Assembly (NCBI RefSeq): GCF_015234355.1
Contig: NZ_JADGMV010000005.1
Span: 248,001-312,000, forward strand
DNA from: Psychrobacter sp. NG25
Lineage (GTDB): Bacteria; Pseudomonadota; Gammaproteobacteria; Pseudomonadales; Moraxellaceae
Direction: 5' to 3'
DNA length: 64,000 bases
Part shown: piece after piece, positions 36,490 through 43,951 of the stretch
How positions within the stretch are numbered: the stretch's first letter is position 1
Layout of the letters: the number at the start of each line of letters is the position of its first letter
Program-made: the position numbers and the translations under genes
Notes under the pieces: generated by a model
Told to the model about the DNA's origin: nothing
Databases searched by the model: none
Seen by the model: only the letters and a program-made list of their open reading frames with translations

Positions 36490-37770
36490 ATGCAAAAACT
36501 CATCAATTTTCTGAATATTAAACCAATCACGAGTCTAGCAATCATATTCATGATGTCTACTTTATCTGCCTGCGATAAAACGCCTTCCGAGCATCTTCAA
36601 GTCCTCACCGCAGACAAATATCCTGTGGCAAATATGCCAGATGAGCCGTTAGAAACTCCGCTTGAGATTAACATCGAACCCAAGCGCTTAGCCATGACCA
36701 GCTCATGGAGCGCAGGGGTAAAAGACGATGGGACGCTTTGGACATGGGGTACAGATGGTTTACTGCGCGATACCAAGACAGGACAAGATCCAACGCCTAG
36801 GCAAGTCGAGGGTGTCAATGATGCGGTGGCTGTGTCAGGTGATGGGAGTCATATGTTATTACTCCGTAAAGATGGCACAGTATGGGGCTGGGGTAGCAAT
36901 AACGAACATCAGATAGATCCTAACGATAAAGATACTTTTATTGAAGAGCTAAGAGAGATCAAGGAGATTAAAGATGTAGTAGATATCGTAGCTGGATCTG
37001 ACAATTCGCTATTCGTTCTAGCCAATGGTGATGTGTATGCATTAGGTAGTAATAATTTTGGTTTAATCAATGGTAGAACTGCTAAGCACTTAGATAAACC
37101 GACTAGAATTAATGGGTTTCAAAGTATTGTATCTATTGATTTAACTATTGGATCAATATTAGCTTTAAGTGAAGAGGGTGAAGTATTTACGACTGGATTA
37201 AGAACGACTCAAACGGGAATTCTAGGTATTGAACCCAAGAGGAACGATAGAGGTGAACTATATTACCCACCTAATAAAGTAGAACTTCCAAGTAAAGCAG
37301 TGAGTTTAGCAGATAGTAATGGCAGAGTAGTATTACTTGATAATGGTTCAGTTTATAGCTGGGGAAATAGTGTAAACGGTGAAACTGCACAGGGTACAAC
37401 AAGTAAAGATTTTTCAGTGCCAACAAAAATACAAGGTCTGAATAAAGTTGTTGCTATTAGTGATAGTGCTGCAAATACAGTAAATGGAAAACTATTTATT
37501 TGGGGAGCATATGCGACTCGTTCAAATAATGGTAGTTCGATGAATTATTATACTAACCCTATAGAAATAATGAATAATATTCATGTTGATCAGTTTGTAA
37601 GAGGAAATAGTTTTCATGGGTTCATTGATAATAACGGATATGCATGGTTCTGGGGCAACAATAGATACGGAGAGAAAGGCACTGGGAAAGTTCAGACTGA
37701 AGAGTATATAACCGAAGAAAAACTACTCACTCCTGAAAGATCGCTATTCAATATCCATGCTAACAAGTAA
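36490..37770 (+). CDS. RCC1-repeat lipoprotein
   Basis: 426 residues. Lipoprotein signal with lipobox LSAC (Cys28). The mature protein is a chain of RCC1/BNR-like units: VKDDGTLWTWGTDG, LRKDGTVWGWGSNN, LANGDVYALGSNN, LDNGSVYSWGNS and IDNNGYAWFWGNNRYGEKG, six or seven in all, so a beta-propeller is expected on the membrane surface. The second half (37000-37770) is clearly more AT-rich than flanking genes, suggesting acquisition or mosaic origin. Function unknown; propellers of this kind mediate protein contacts. Confidence 0.78.
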   Translation: MQKLINFLNIKPITSLAIIFMMSTLSACDKTPSEHLQVLTADKYPVANMPDEPLETPLEINIEPKRLAMTSSWSAGVKDDGTLWTWGTDGLLRDTKTGQDPTPRQVEGVNDAVAVSGDGSHMLLLRKDGTVWGWGSNNEHQIDPNDKDTFIEELREIKEIKDVVDIVAGSDNSLFVLANGDVYALGSNNFGLINGRTAKHLDKPTRINGFQSIVSIDLTIGSILALSEEGEVFTTGLRTTQTGILGIEPKRNDRGELYYPPNKVELPSKAVSLADSNGRVVLLDNGSVYSWGNSVNGETAQGTTSKDFSVPTKIQGLNKVVAISDSAANTVNGKLFIWGAYATRSNNGSSMNYYTNPIEIMNNIHVDQFVRGNSFHGFIDNNGYAWFWGNNRYGEKGTGKVQTEEYITEEKLLTPERSLFNIHANK

Positions 37771-37814
37771 CTAACTTTAAAATTAAGAAGGCTCACTATT
37801 AGAGAAAACATCAC

Positions 37815-38459
37815 ATGACCATAAAATCCTTCCTCAAACCCCTGCTACTAGCCCTAACACTACTACCACTCTGTGCGTGTAGCTCATTATTTAAACCCAA
37901 AACGATGACCATCGAATACGATGAAGAGGTCAAGCTTCACGATGGTGAGATGATATGGGTACATATCACACGGCATTACTTTTTGACAGGTGGTGCATTA
38001 GGTGACTCTGCTACGCTAAGCTCGAATTATTTACCAAGCGATGTCGAGATTAGCTGGGATACGGGTTTTGAAGGGGTGGGGCGAAAGTCGGTTTATTTTA
38101 AAAGGCAGATATTAACTATAGATAAATTTAATAATGAATGGTATGTCTATGGAGCGACCGAAAGAAATACGACAGGATCATACAATCAGTCTTTTATCTG
38201 TAATGATATTGGAACACTATATTTTAACGGAAGTACTTGTTTAGTAAAAATTAGTACTTCAGGAGAGTTCTTAAGAGCTGATAAAGATGAAATTTATAAA
38301 TTAAAAAACCTAAATATTTTATTTTCAGAAAGTGTTGAAGAAACTAAAAAATTAGATAAACAACGAATAACATGGCAGAAAAAGTTGGACATGCAATACG
38401 GAAAATCTAAAGAAGACCAAACAATTAATTTAAAGCTTTTTTCTGAACAAGGTAAATAG
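37815..38459 (+). CDS. Lipoprotein of unknown function
   Basis: 214 residues with a lipoprotein signal MTIKSFLKPLLLALTLLPLCAC (Cys22). The mature part starts with beta-strand-rich sequence and ends in a Lys-rich helical segment (EETKKLDKQRITWQKKLD). No family recognised. It lies 44 bases after the RCC1-like gene. Its first 61 bases (37792-37852, RBS and signal peptide) are copied at 38688-38748. Downstream is a broken effector-like gene, so an immunity or accessory lipoprotein role is conceivable but unproven. Confidence 0.65.
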   Translation: MTIKSFLKPLLLALTLLPLCACSSLFKPKTMTIEYDEEVKLHDGEMIWVHITRHYFLTGGALGDSATLSSNYLPSDVEISWDTGFEGVGRKSVYFKRQILTIDKFNNEWYVYGATERNTTGSYNQSFICNDIGTLYFNGSTCLVKISTSGEFLRADKDEIYKLKNLNILFSESVEETKKLDKQRITWQKKLDMQYGKSKEDQTINLKLFSEQGK

Positions 38460-38461
38460 TT

Positions 38462-38668
38462 ATGAGCAATTTAACTAATCAACAAAAAGCAACCTATGCA
38501 CTTTTAGCCGATAACGTGTATTGGGATGTGAGAAGTAGTTTTGAAACTATAGATGATTTCGATACTAACGACTTCACCAACTCCAACTGGACACCTGTTC
38601 CTGAGGGTTGGACGGTATAGGGCCAATTTAACTCATTAGCGTCAGATTGTTCTATGCAAGCGGTGTAA
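38462..38668 (+). pseudogene. Broken N-terminus of a possible lipase/effector gene
   Basis: ATG at 38462 opens a 52-codon frame, MSNLTNQQKATYALLADNVY ..., ending at a TAG (38618-38620) right after EGWTV. The same frame continues beyond the stop as GQFNSLASDCSMQAV to 38668, which looks like a continuation of the same protein. The opening resembles, from memory, the start of large lipase-like (type VI-effector-type) proteins, with moderate to low certainty. Starts two bases after the preceding lipoprotein stop. The rest of the gene is missing. Confidence 0.5.
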
Positions 38669-38687
38669 ACAAGAATAATAAATCACT

Positions 38688-38800
38688 CTCACTATCAGAG
38701 AAAACATCACATGACCATAAAATCCTTCCTCAGACCCGTGCTACTAGCCTTGTGCCTGCCAGATTCTTCTTGCTTGAAAGTTCTGGTATCAAGAATTTAA
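38688..38800 (+). pseudogene. Chimeric fragment: lipoprotein start joined to folK-downstream sequence
   Basis: Bases 38688-38748 repeat 37792-37852 (leader and start of the lipoprotein gene) with three mismatches. From 38752 to 38779 the sequence is identical to 36341-36368, the spacer just after folK. The frame from ATG 38711 (MTIKSFLRPVLLALCLPD...) runs only 29 codons to TAA at 38800. It is a recombination scar that shows a former second copy of the lipoprotein leader and a second copy of the upstream spacer. Confidence 0.75.
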
Positions 38801-39124
38801 TATTCATAACACTGACATCAATATTACCCGCCTAAGCTAAAAATCCTTCCAAATACTTACCGAAATTAATTATTAAGCTTATCTCCTTTCTTTTTCTTAT
38901 CTTAGATATACTTTCAATAGCTTCCTACTCAATGATTTCAGTTTCACAAGTGCTATCGTTAGCACTGACTGATATTATTGTATCTGCATTATGATCGAAA
39001 TCTATAGCGTCAAAATACTGACAGTTAAATGATTGAATTTCGAGGGTGTAGGATCGATGTTTTGGGCTAAGTTCTTTATGAATATTTCATCTCTATATTA
39101 TATTTTTCAGAAGGGTAAGGTTGA
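38801..39124. other. Gap before the paralogue array
   Basis: 324 AT-rich bases without a convincing ORF, repeat-family copy or hairpin; the promoter of the array is presumably here. Confidence 0.35.
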
Positions 39125-39592
39125 ATGAGTTTTATATTTAGAGAAATTACGGACGACGACTTAGATTTACTTTTCGCTTCACCAGACGTTAAAGAAGCGC
39201 TATATGGCATGTTTTCTGGCAGACAAACTGCTGGATACATGATTGATTTTAGCTGGAGAGTAGCTGTCATTGAAGCAACAGGCGAGATGATTTTTAGTTT
39301 AGGTGGTTTTTCGGGTCTAGAGGGAGAATCGCCAAGTTACGCTTATCTATTTGAGGGACGCATCTGCACTATCATTGAAACAGCAGAGGGTTATGAGCTG
39401 TCCATATACTATTGTTCTTCTGCACTGAGAGAAAGTCTGCCTCACATCAAAGAAGTAATGACGCAAGCGCTTATTTATGGTGGTGATATGCTAACGGGAA
39501 ACAATCTTAAGGGATTGCCCGAAAAAATAAAACGTATCGCTATGAGTAGAACTTATACATTTATTGAAAGCAAACAGCTGTACTTTCGTTAA
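39125..39592 (+). CDS. Array paralogue 1, unrecognised family
   Basis: 155-residue cytoplasmic protein without signal or membrane segment. Shares with the next three genes the opening FIFREITDDDLDLLFASP, a central beta-rich part, and IYYCSSALRESLPHIKEV followed by GGDMLTG. It is the most diverged of the four, with FSWRVAVIEATGEMI in place of WKLF and no PND motif at the C-terminus. I do not recognise the family. Tandem small acidic paralogues beside a broken effector-like gene are typical of immunity arrays; that is inference. Confidence 0.7.
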   Translation: MSFIFREITDDDLDLLFASPDVKEALYGMFSGRQTAGYMIDFSWRVAVIEATGEMIFSLGGFSGLEGESPSYAYLFEGRICTIIETAEGYELSIYYCSSALRESLPHIKEVMTQALIYGGDMLTGNNLKGLPEKIKRIAMSRTYTFIESKQLYFR

Positions 39593-39631
39593 TTCTAGCC
39601 ACTTTTAAACCAATGATTAAAAGAGAATACG

Positions 39632-40126
39632 ATGAGTGATTATATCTATAGAGAAATCACCAAACAAGATATCGATCAATTGTATGCTTCGAGAGATGCT
39701 GAAAAATGGCTAATTCCGTACTATCAGGGTCCAAAGACCTACTACGATGTCGGAAAGGAAAGCGTAGCAGAACCTATAGCGTCTGAAGAGTGGAAGTTGT
39801 TTCGTTTTTCAGAAAATTTCGAACGTTATGATACAGCAGCGTGGTTTATGTATTTAGAGAAAGATGGTTCTTTATTAATTATGCAAGATAGATGGCCATT
39901 AGAAAACGATAAACACCCTATGTATCCCAATAGAGAGCAAGAGTTCGTTATTCTTTTTTATTCTAAATCGCTTGAAAATACGATTCAAAAGATTTGTGAG
40001 TTGGTGGTTGATATTGCCACCCAAGGGGGCGTCTACTTAACAGGAAAACCCGAACCTGATTATTGGGTTGATCAAATTGTTACTTACAGAATGGCAGAGC
40101 CTAATGATACAGGAAGAGATTTATAA
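39632..40126 (+). CDS. Array paralogue 2, unrecognised family
   Basis: 164 residues, acidic, no signal peptide. Opening DYIYREITKQDIDQLYASRD, then EWKLFRFSENFERYD, YLEKDGSLLIMQDRWP, REQEFVILFYSKSLENTIQ and the C-terminal YRMAEPNDTGRDL. Those five blocks recur in the two following genes, so this copy defines the family together with them. ATG 39632 is preceded by AAGAGAATACG. Its TAA stop overlaps the next start by one base (TAATG), implying translational coupling. Its function is unknown; immunity to a cognate toxin is one hypothesis. Confidence 0.75.
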   Translation: MSDYIYREITKQDIDQLYASRDAEKWLIPYYQGPKTYYDVGKESVAEPIASEEWKLFRFSENFERYDTAAWFMYLEKDGSLLIMQDRWPLENDKHPMYPNREQEFVILFYSKSLENTIQKICELVVDIATQGGVYLTGKPEPDYWVDQIVTYRMAEPNDTGRDL

Positions 40127-40650
40127 TGAACATTAACGAGATGAGTCAATATATATATCGGGATATTACAGAACAAGATTTAGACGAACTCTACGCTTCA
40201 CCAGAAGCTGAAAAGTGGCTAGCACCACATTATGCATTAAGAAAATATAACAATGCTGTGAGGAGTATGAATTTAGTAGAGCCCAGTGCGACAAAAGCAT
40301 GGAAATTATTTTTATTTTTAGAAGACCATGAGAGAAGAGACGAAATATCAGACTGGTATGTTTACTTAAATAAAGATGGCTCTATATTGATTATGCAGGA
40401 GAGGTTTCCTATGCCGCCACCATATGAAATATATTCAATAGATCCTGACCGTGAACAACAGTTTGTGGTGCTCTATTGCTCAGAAGCTCTTGAAAGTGAT
40501 ATTCAGCAAATTTGTGAACTAGTCGTTAGTATTGGCACGACACCTTCAGGTGAAAATGACATAACATCTTGGACAGCATCAGACTTTTGGGAAGACCCTA
40601 TTATCTCATACAAAATGGCAGCACCTAATGACTACGGGAGATACAAATAA
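40126..40650 (+). CDS. Array paralogue 3, unrecognised family
   Basis: 174 residues from ATG 40126, or 169 from ATG 40141 (MSQYIYRDIT), which lines up better with paralogues 1 and 2. The five-residue MNINE header is shared with paralogue 4 and the short ORF at 41174. Family blocks: YRDITEQDLDELYASPEAEK, KLFLFLEDHERRDE, NKDGSILIMQERFP, DREQQFVVLYCSEALE, YKMAAPNDYGRYK. About 75 to 80 percent identical to paralogue 4 by eye, with a variable loop after VSIGTTPSG. One-base overlaps with neighbours on both sides. Confidence 0.77.
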   Translation: MNINEMSQYIYRDITEQDLDELYASPEAEKWLAPHYALRKYNNAVRSMNLVEPSATKAWKLFLFLEDHERRDEISDWYVYLNKDGSILIMQERFPMPPPYEIYSIDPDREQQFVVLYCSEALESDIQQICELVVSIGTTPSGENDITSWTASDFWEDPIISYKMAAPNDYGRYK

Positions 40651-41174
40651 TGAATATTAATGAGATGAGTAAATATATATATCGGGACATTACAGAAGAA
40701 GATTTAGACGAACTCTACGCTTCACCAGAAGCTGAAAAGTGGCTAGTACCACATTACGCATCAAAGCAAGATAATGAAAGTGTCAAAAGATATATGGCTT
40801 TAGCAGAACCTAATACAACAACATCATGGAAACTCTTTTTATTTTTAGAAGACCATGAAAGGACGGATGAAATAGCAGATTGGTATGTTTACTTGGACAA
40901 AGACGGCTCTATATTGATTATGCAGGTAAGGTTTCCAATGCCACCACGCTGTGAAATATACTCAATAGATCCTGACCGTGAGCAACAGTTTGTGGTGCTC
41001 TATTGCTCAGAAGCCCTTGAAAATGATATTCAGAAAATTTGTGAGTTAGTTGTTGAGATAGCAACGTCATCAGGAGGGAAATACTTAACAGGTGACCCTG
41101 AGATAGATTTTTGGGAAGATTCTATTATTTCATACAAAATGGCAGCACCTAACGACTACGGGAGATACAAATAA
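40650..41174 (+). CDS. Array paralogue 4, unrecognised family
   Basis: 174 residues (169 from the inner ATG 40665). Closest to paralogue 3, for example DREQQFVVLYCSEALENDIQ and the identical C-terminus YKMAAPNDYGRYK. Near the C-terminus it has SSGGKYLTGDPEIDFWED, which resembles paralogue 2 (GGVYLTGKPEPDYWVD) more than paralogue 3, so segments appear shuffled between copies. Ends TAATG into the next short frame. Cytoplasmic, acidic; no known domain. Confidence 0.77.
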   Translation: MNINEMSKYIYRDITEEDLDELYASPEAEKWLVPHYASKQDNESVKRYMALAEPNTTTSWKLFLFLEDHERTDEIADWYVYLDKDGSILIMQVRFPMPPRCEIYSIDPDREQQFVVLYCSEALENDIQKICELVVEIATSSGGKYLTGDPEIDFWEDSIISYKMAAPNDYGRYK

Positions 41175-41290
41175 TGAATATTAATGAGATGTCAGGACAG
41201 CAGTTGATTGATTATATCAACAATGCTGATAAGCAGTTCACGCTTCAAGAGCTAAAAGATATTGCTAAGCAAGCATCATTATTAGCATGA
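41174..41290 (+). CDS. Short ORF with array header, likely gene remnant
   Basis: 38 codons starting with the same MNINEMS header as paralogues 3 and 4, then a different sequence, SGQQLIDYINNADKQFTLQ, and ELKDIAKQASLLA. After the TGA the frame continues VEGAADAAAY to a TAA at 41319-41321, as if a longer gene had gained a stop. It overlaps the stop of paralogue 4 (TAATG). It may be the original first exon-like head of a gene whose body was replaced by array units, or a small translated peptide. Confidence 0.5.
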   Translation: MNINEMSGQQLIDYINNADKQFTLQELKDIAKQASLLA

Positions 41291-41330
41291 GTTGAAGGTG
41301 CCGCTGATGCTGCGGCATATTAAATAAAAT

Positions 41331-42224
41331 TTACTTCTGCTCAGCAGCTATGTCATCAGCCTCATCTTTACCAATCACATCGAACTCTTCTAAGCACAGT
41401 TTGTCATATTCTTTTTTACAAAAGTTAGGGTCGATTTTGCACATGGCAGCTTGTAGTTGGTCGAGGCGGTTTTCTGATTGCTGAATGTGCTCTAGCATTT
41501 TAGCAAATGCTTCTGCAACAGGATCTTGTGAGGTTGGATCGATACCATAAGCCTGAAATGCCGTATCGCGTGCAGTAGCTTGTTTTGAGGTCGCTGTTTT
41601 TTCTTGTGACTTAGTATCTTGGAGCTTAGCATCTTGTGATTTTTCAGCAATTGGATTGCCTTTTTCATCATGATGATCGGAAATCATACGAGCCGCATTG
41701 CCGACCATCGTAGCGCCTGCTGGTACAGGTTTTACCACCACAGCATTTGAACCAATTTTGGCATTTTTACCGACTGTAAATGGGCCTAATACTTTTGCAC
41801 CAGCGCCAACCGTCACGCCATCTTCTAGCGTGGGGTGACGTTTGCCATTATTCCATGATACGCCGCCAAGGGTAACACCATGATATAAGGTGACATCGTT
41901 GCCAATCTCAGCCGTTTCACCAATGACGACGCCGACACCATGATCAATAAAAAACCGTTTGCCAATCTTGGCAGCAGGATGAATCTCGATACCCGTCATG
42001 ATACGTGAGCCATAAGAGACAACACGAGCAGCAAGTTTCTGTTCGTTATTCCAGAGACAATGCGCCCCGCGATGTAAGATAAGCGCATGGATGCCAGGGT
42101 AGGTTAATATAACTTCCAGACTATTACGTGCAGCAGGGTCACGTTTGAATACCGCATCGATATCTTCTTTTAAATCCTTTTTAATGCTGGTAAGCGTCTT
42201 CAAAAATTTGGTTGGCAATGACAT
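41331..42224 (-). CDS. cysE: Serine O-acetyltransferase
   Basis: First step of cysteine synthesis, 297 residues. Left-handed beta-helix of hexapeptide repeats follows the helical N-terminus ([17 protein letters not shown]): [40 protein letters not shown] and [20 protein letters not shown]. The catalytic His of DHGVGVV is present. After about residue 185 comes an unusual Gln/Lys/Ala-rich linker and a C-terminal extension with two cysteines ([18 protein letters not shown]), longer than the short EpsC-type enzymes. Start ATG at 42224 behind AGGACGC. Confidence 0.93.
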   Translation of the reverse strand: MSLPTKFLKTLTSIKKDLKEDIDAVFKRDPAARNSLEVILTYPGIHALILHRGAHCLWNNEQKLAARVVSYGSRIMTGIEIHPAAKIGKRFFIDHGVGVVIGETAEIGNDVTLYHGVTLGGVSWNNGKRHPTLEDGVTVGAGAKVLGPFTVGKNAKIGSNAVVVKPVPAGATMVGNAARMISDHHDEKGNPIAEKSQDAKLQDTKSQEKTATSKQATARDTAFQAYGIDPTSQDPVAEAFAKMLEHIQQSENRLDQLQAAMCKIDPNFCKKEYDKLCLEEFDVIGKDEADDIAAEQK

Positions 42225-42463
42225 AAAGCGTCCTATCTATTTGTCGGTAGAGTGTCGTTACTGAAATAGCGATCTCTTTCATTTATAGTTGTTAGATTTT
42301 AATCGTTATTAAGTCTGAGTAAATATTGGGTTGCACTTACGCTAAGGTCTTTCAAGTTATAGCAGTTTTACACGATAAAATATAGTGATGAGCTATCAAA
42401 TACTTACAAACCCATCGATTAATATGAGTTTGTGAGTGTCGATTTTATATTTGGTAGCAGTTA

Positions 42464-42497
42464 GGGCATGTCATCAATTAGCACATTGATACATTTA
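42464..42497 (+). repeat. Truncated MITE left end abutting trmJ stop codon
   Basis: GGGCATGTCATCAATTAG plus 16 more bases match the 7524 copy with one change; similarity stops exactly at the trmJ stop codon (complement of 42498-42500). TA precedes it. The other 135 bases of the element are missing. Confidence 0.75.
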
Positions 42498-43367
42498 CTA
42501 GTTTTTCGACAGTTTGGCAATCAATGCACTTAGTAATTGATACTCTTTTTGATCAAGCTGCACACGCGAACCCAGTCTAGACAGTCGTGACGGCAATGAC
42601 TTTAGATGTTCGCTATCTGCCAAGCCGCGCTGAACCATGAGGTCAGTCATACGCTGAGTGAGCTGTAGTAACTGCTGCTGAGTGATGGCTGGCTCGTCCC
42701 ACTGCTGACGCAAATGAATATCTAACATGGGCTGAGCAGTTGTACTGACATCTGTATTTGAATGATGAGCAGCTATCTTCGTATGCGTCTGTGCGTAAGC
42801 AAAGATAAAGCTGGCGATCACTTGCACTGCTGATGCGACATTCAATACAGGATAAGCAGGATTGGCATCGATTTGAATATGATAATCTGCATAAGCCAAC
42901 TCTTCATTGGTCAAACCGCGATCCTCACGACCGAACAATATCGCGATATTTGGTTTACCGTGAACAGCGGTGTCTTGCTGATCAATAAAGTCAAACATGA
43001 TTTTGGCTGCCTGCGTGGGTGTGACCACAGGGCGAGGCAAGTGACGGCTGCGACTGCTGGCAGCGAACACGAGCTGGCAGTCTGCAATAGCAGACTCAAG
43101 GTTTGGCGTGATGGTCGCTGATGAAAGTAGCTCATTGCCACCTGCGGCATGAGAGACACTGGTGTCATCAATCGGCAGTTTGGGCTCAACGACCGTTAGG
43201 TGCGAGAGCCCCATAGTGTGCATGGCGCGTGCTGCTGAGCCAATATTAGCAGGCAAAGTTGTATTAACCATGACAACCTGCACAGCGTTTAAATAATCAC
43301 TCACGCTATGAGCTGATGGTTCTGAGAGAGTTGATAACGCTTCAGATGATGGAGTCTCGCTACGCAT
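42498..43367 (-). CDS. trmJ: tRNA (cytidine/uridine-2'-O-)-methyltransferase TrmJ
   Basis: SPOUT-class tRNA 2'-O-methyltransferase for position 32, 289 residues. Motifs: VMVNTTLPANIGSAARAMHT, FGREDRGLTNEEL and LNVASAVQVIASF, which form the trefoil knot. C-terminal part has a helical extension (LRQQWDEPAITQQQLLQL). The first 25 residues are Ser-rich. Its start codon directly follows the stop of the Hpt gene (TAA ATG), so the two are co-translated. A truncated MITE abuts its stop codon. Confidence 0.93.
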   Translation of the reverse strand: MRSETPSSEALSTLSEPSAHSVSDYLNAVQVVMVNTTLPANIGSAARAMHTMGLSHLTVVEPKLPIDDTSVSHAAGGNELLSSATITPNLESAIADCQLVFAASSRSRHLPRPVVTPTQAAKIMFDFIDQQDTAVHGKPNIAILFGREDRGLTNEELAYADYHIQIDANPAYPVLNVASAVQVIASFIFAYAQTHTKIAAHHSNTDVSTTAQPMLDIHLRQQWDEPAITQQQLLQLTQRMTDLMVQRGLADSEHLKSLPSRLSRLGSRVQLDQKEYQLLSALIAKLSKN

Positions 43368-43745
43368 TTATTGCTCCAATCTTAAATTTATTTCTTGTTC
43401 AGCGCATTCTAATGCGGCTGCGATGTCTTCAATAAGTGCGGCCTGTTCACCGATACGGCGCTCACGGCAGCACTCTTGCAATTGACTGCTAAGCTTGACC
43501 AGTTGTGTCGTTCCCAAGTTAGCACTAGCACCTTTTAGAGCATGAGCGGTCTCATAACCGTTGGCATGATCGTTTTCTTGCTGAGCGGTTCGCAGCGTTG
43601 CGACACGTTTTTTACTGTCTATAAGATACACTTGTATTAAGTCGGCAAAGTCTTCTTCGAGCAGGTCACGCATGTCTTCAAACTGCTCGTGATTAATAAT
43701 TTCTTCAGTTTGCTGAGTCATATTGTTATTTGGGTTACTTTCCAT
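43368..43745 (-). CDS. Orphan Hpt (histidine phosphotransfer) domain protein
   Basis: 125 residues, a single Hpt four-helix domain. Phospho-acceptor His68 in ETAHALKGASANLGTT; the preceding helix has YLIDSKKRVATLRTA. Such proteins relay phosphate between hybrid kinases and response regulators. No kinase or regulator is adjacent; the gene lies between dnaE (same strand, upstream) and trmJ, to which it is directly coupled. Partner unknown; a distant hybrid kinase is likely. Confidence 0.9.
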   Translation of the reverse strand: MESNPNNNMTQQTEEIINHEQFEDMRDLLEEDFADLIQVYLIDSKKRVATLRTAQQENDHANGYETAHALKGASANLGTTQLVKLSSQLQECCRERRIGEQAALIEDIAAALECAEQEINLRLEQ

Positions 43746-43784
43746 GGTGTTATGTCCAATTGTTAAAAGTTAAAGCAATAAGGT

Positions 43785-43893
43785 TATAGTCAAATCCTCT
43801 ATAAACTGAATACGGTGTCAGCCTCGCTCAGTCTACTATTTGTAGTACTTTTGCTCAGCTTCCTTGTATCTAAATTATATTGAACAGACTATA
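43785..43893 (+). repeat. TATAGTC-family repeat, type B copy 3
   Basis: TATAGTCAAATCCTCTATAAAC ... ACAGACTATA. Same subtype as 13017 and 16153. Sits between the dnaE stop and the Hpt gene start. Confidence 0.82.
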
Positions 43894-43951
43894 AGATGTA
43901 TTGAGCGTGCCCTTAATTAATGATAATAGGTTTTTAAAGCTGCGGAAGATA

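Noticed and set aside
41299..41317. TGCCGC/GCGGCA hairpin after the array as a terminator
   Set aside because: No T run on either strand; the bases also read as the tail VEGAADAAAY of a broken frame.
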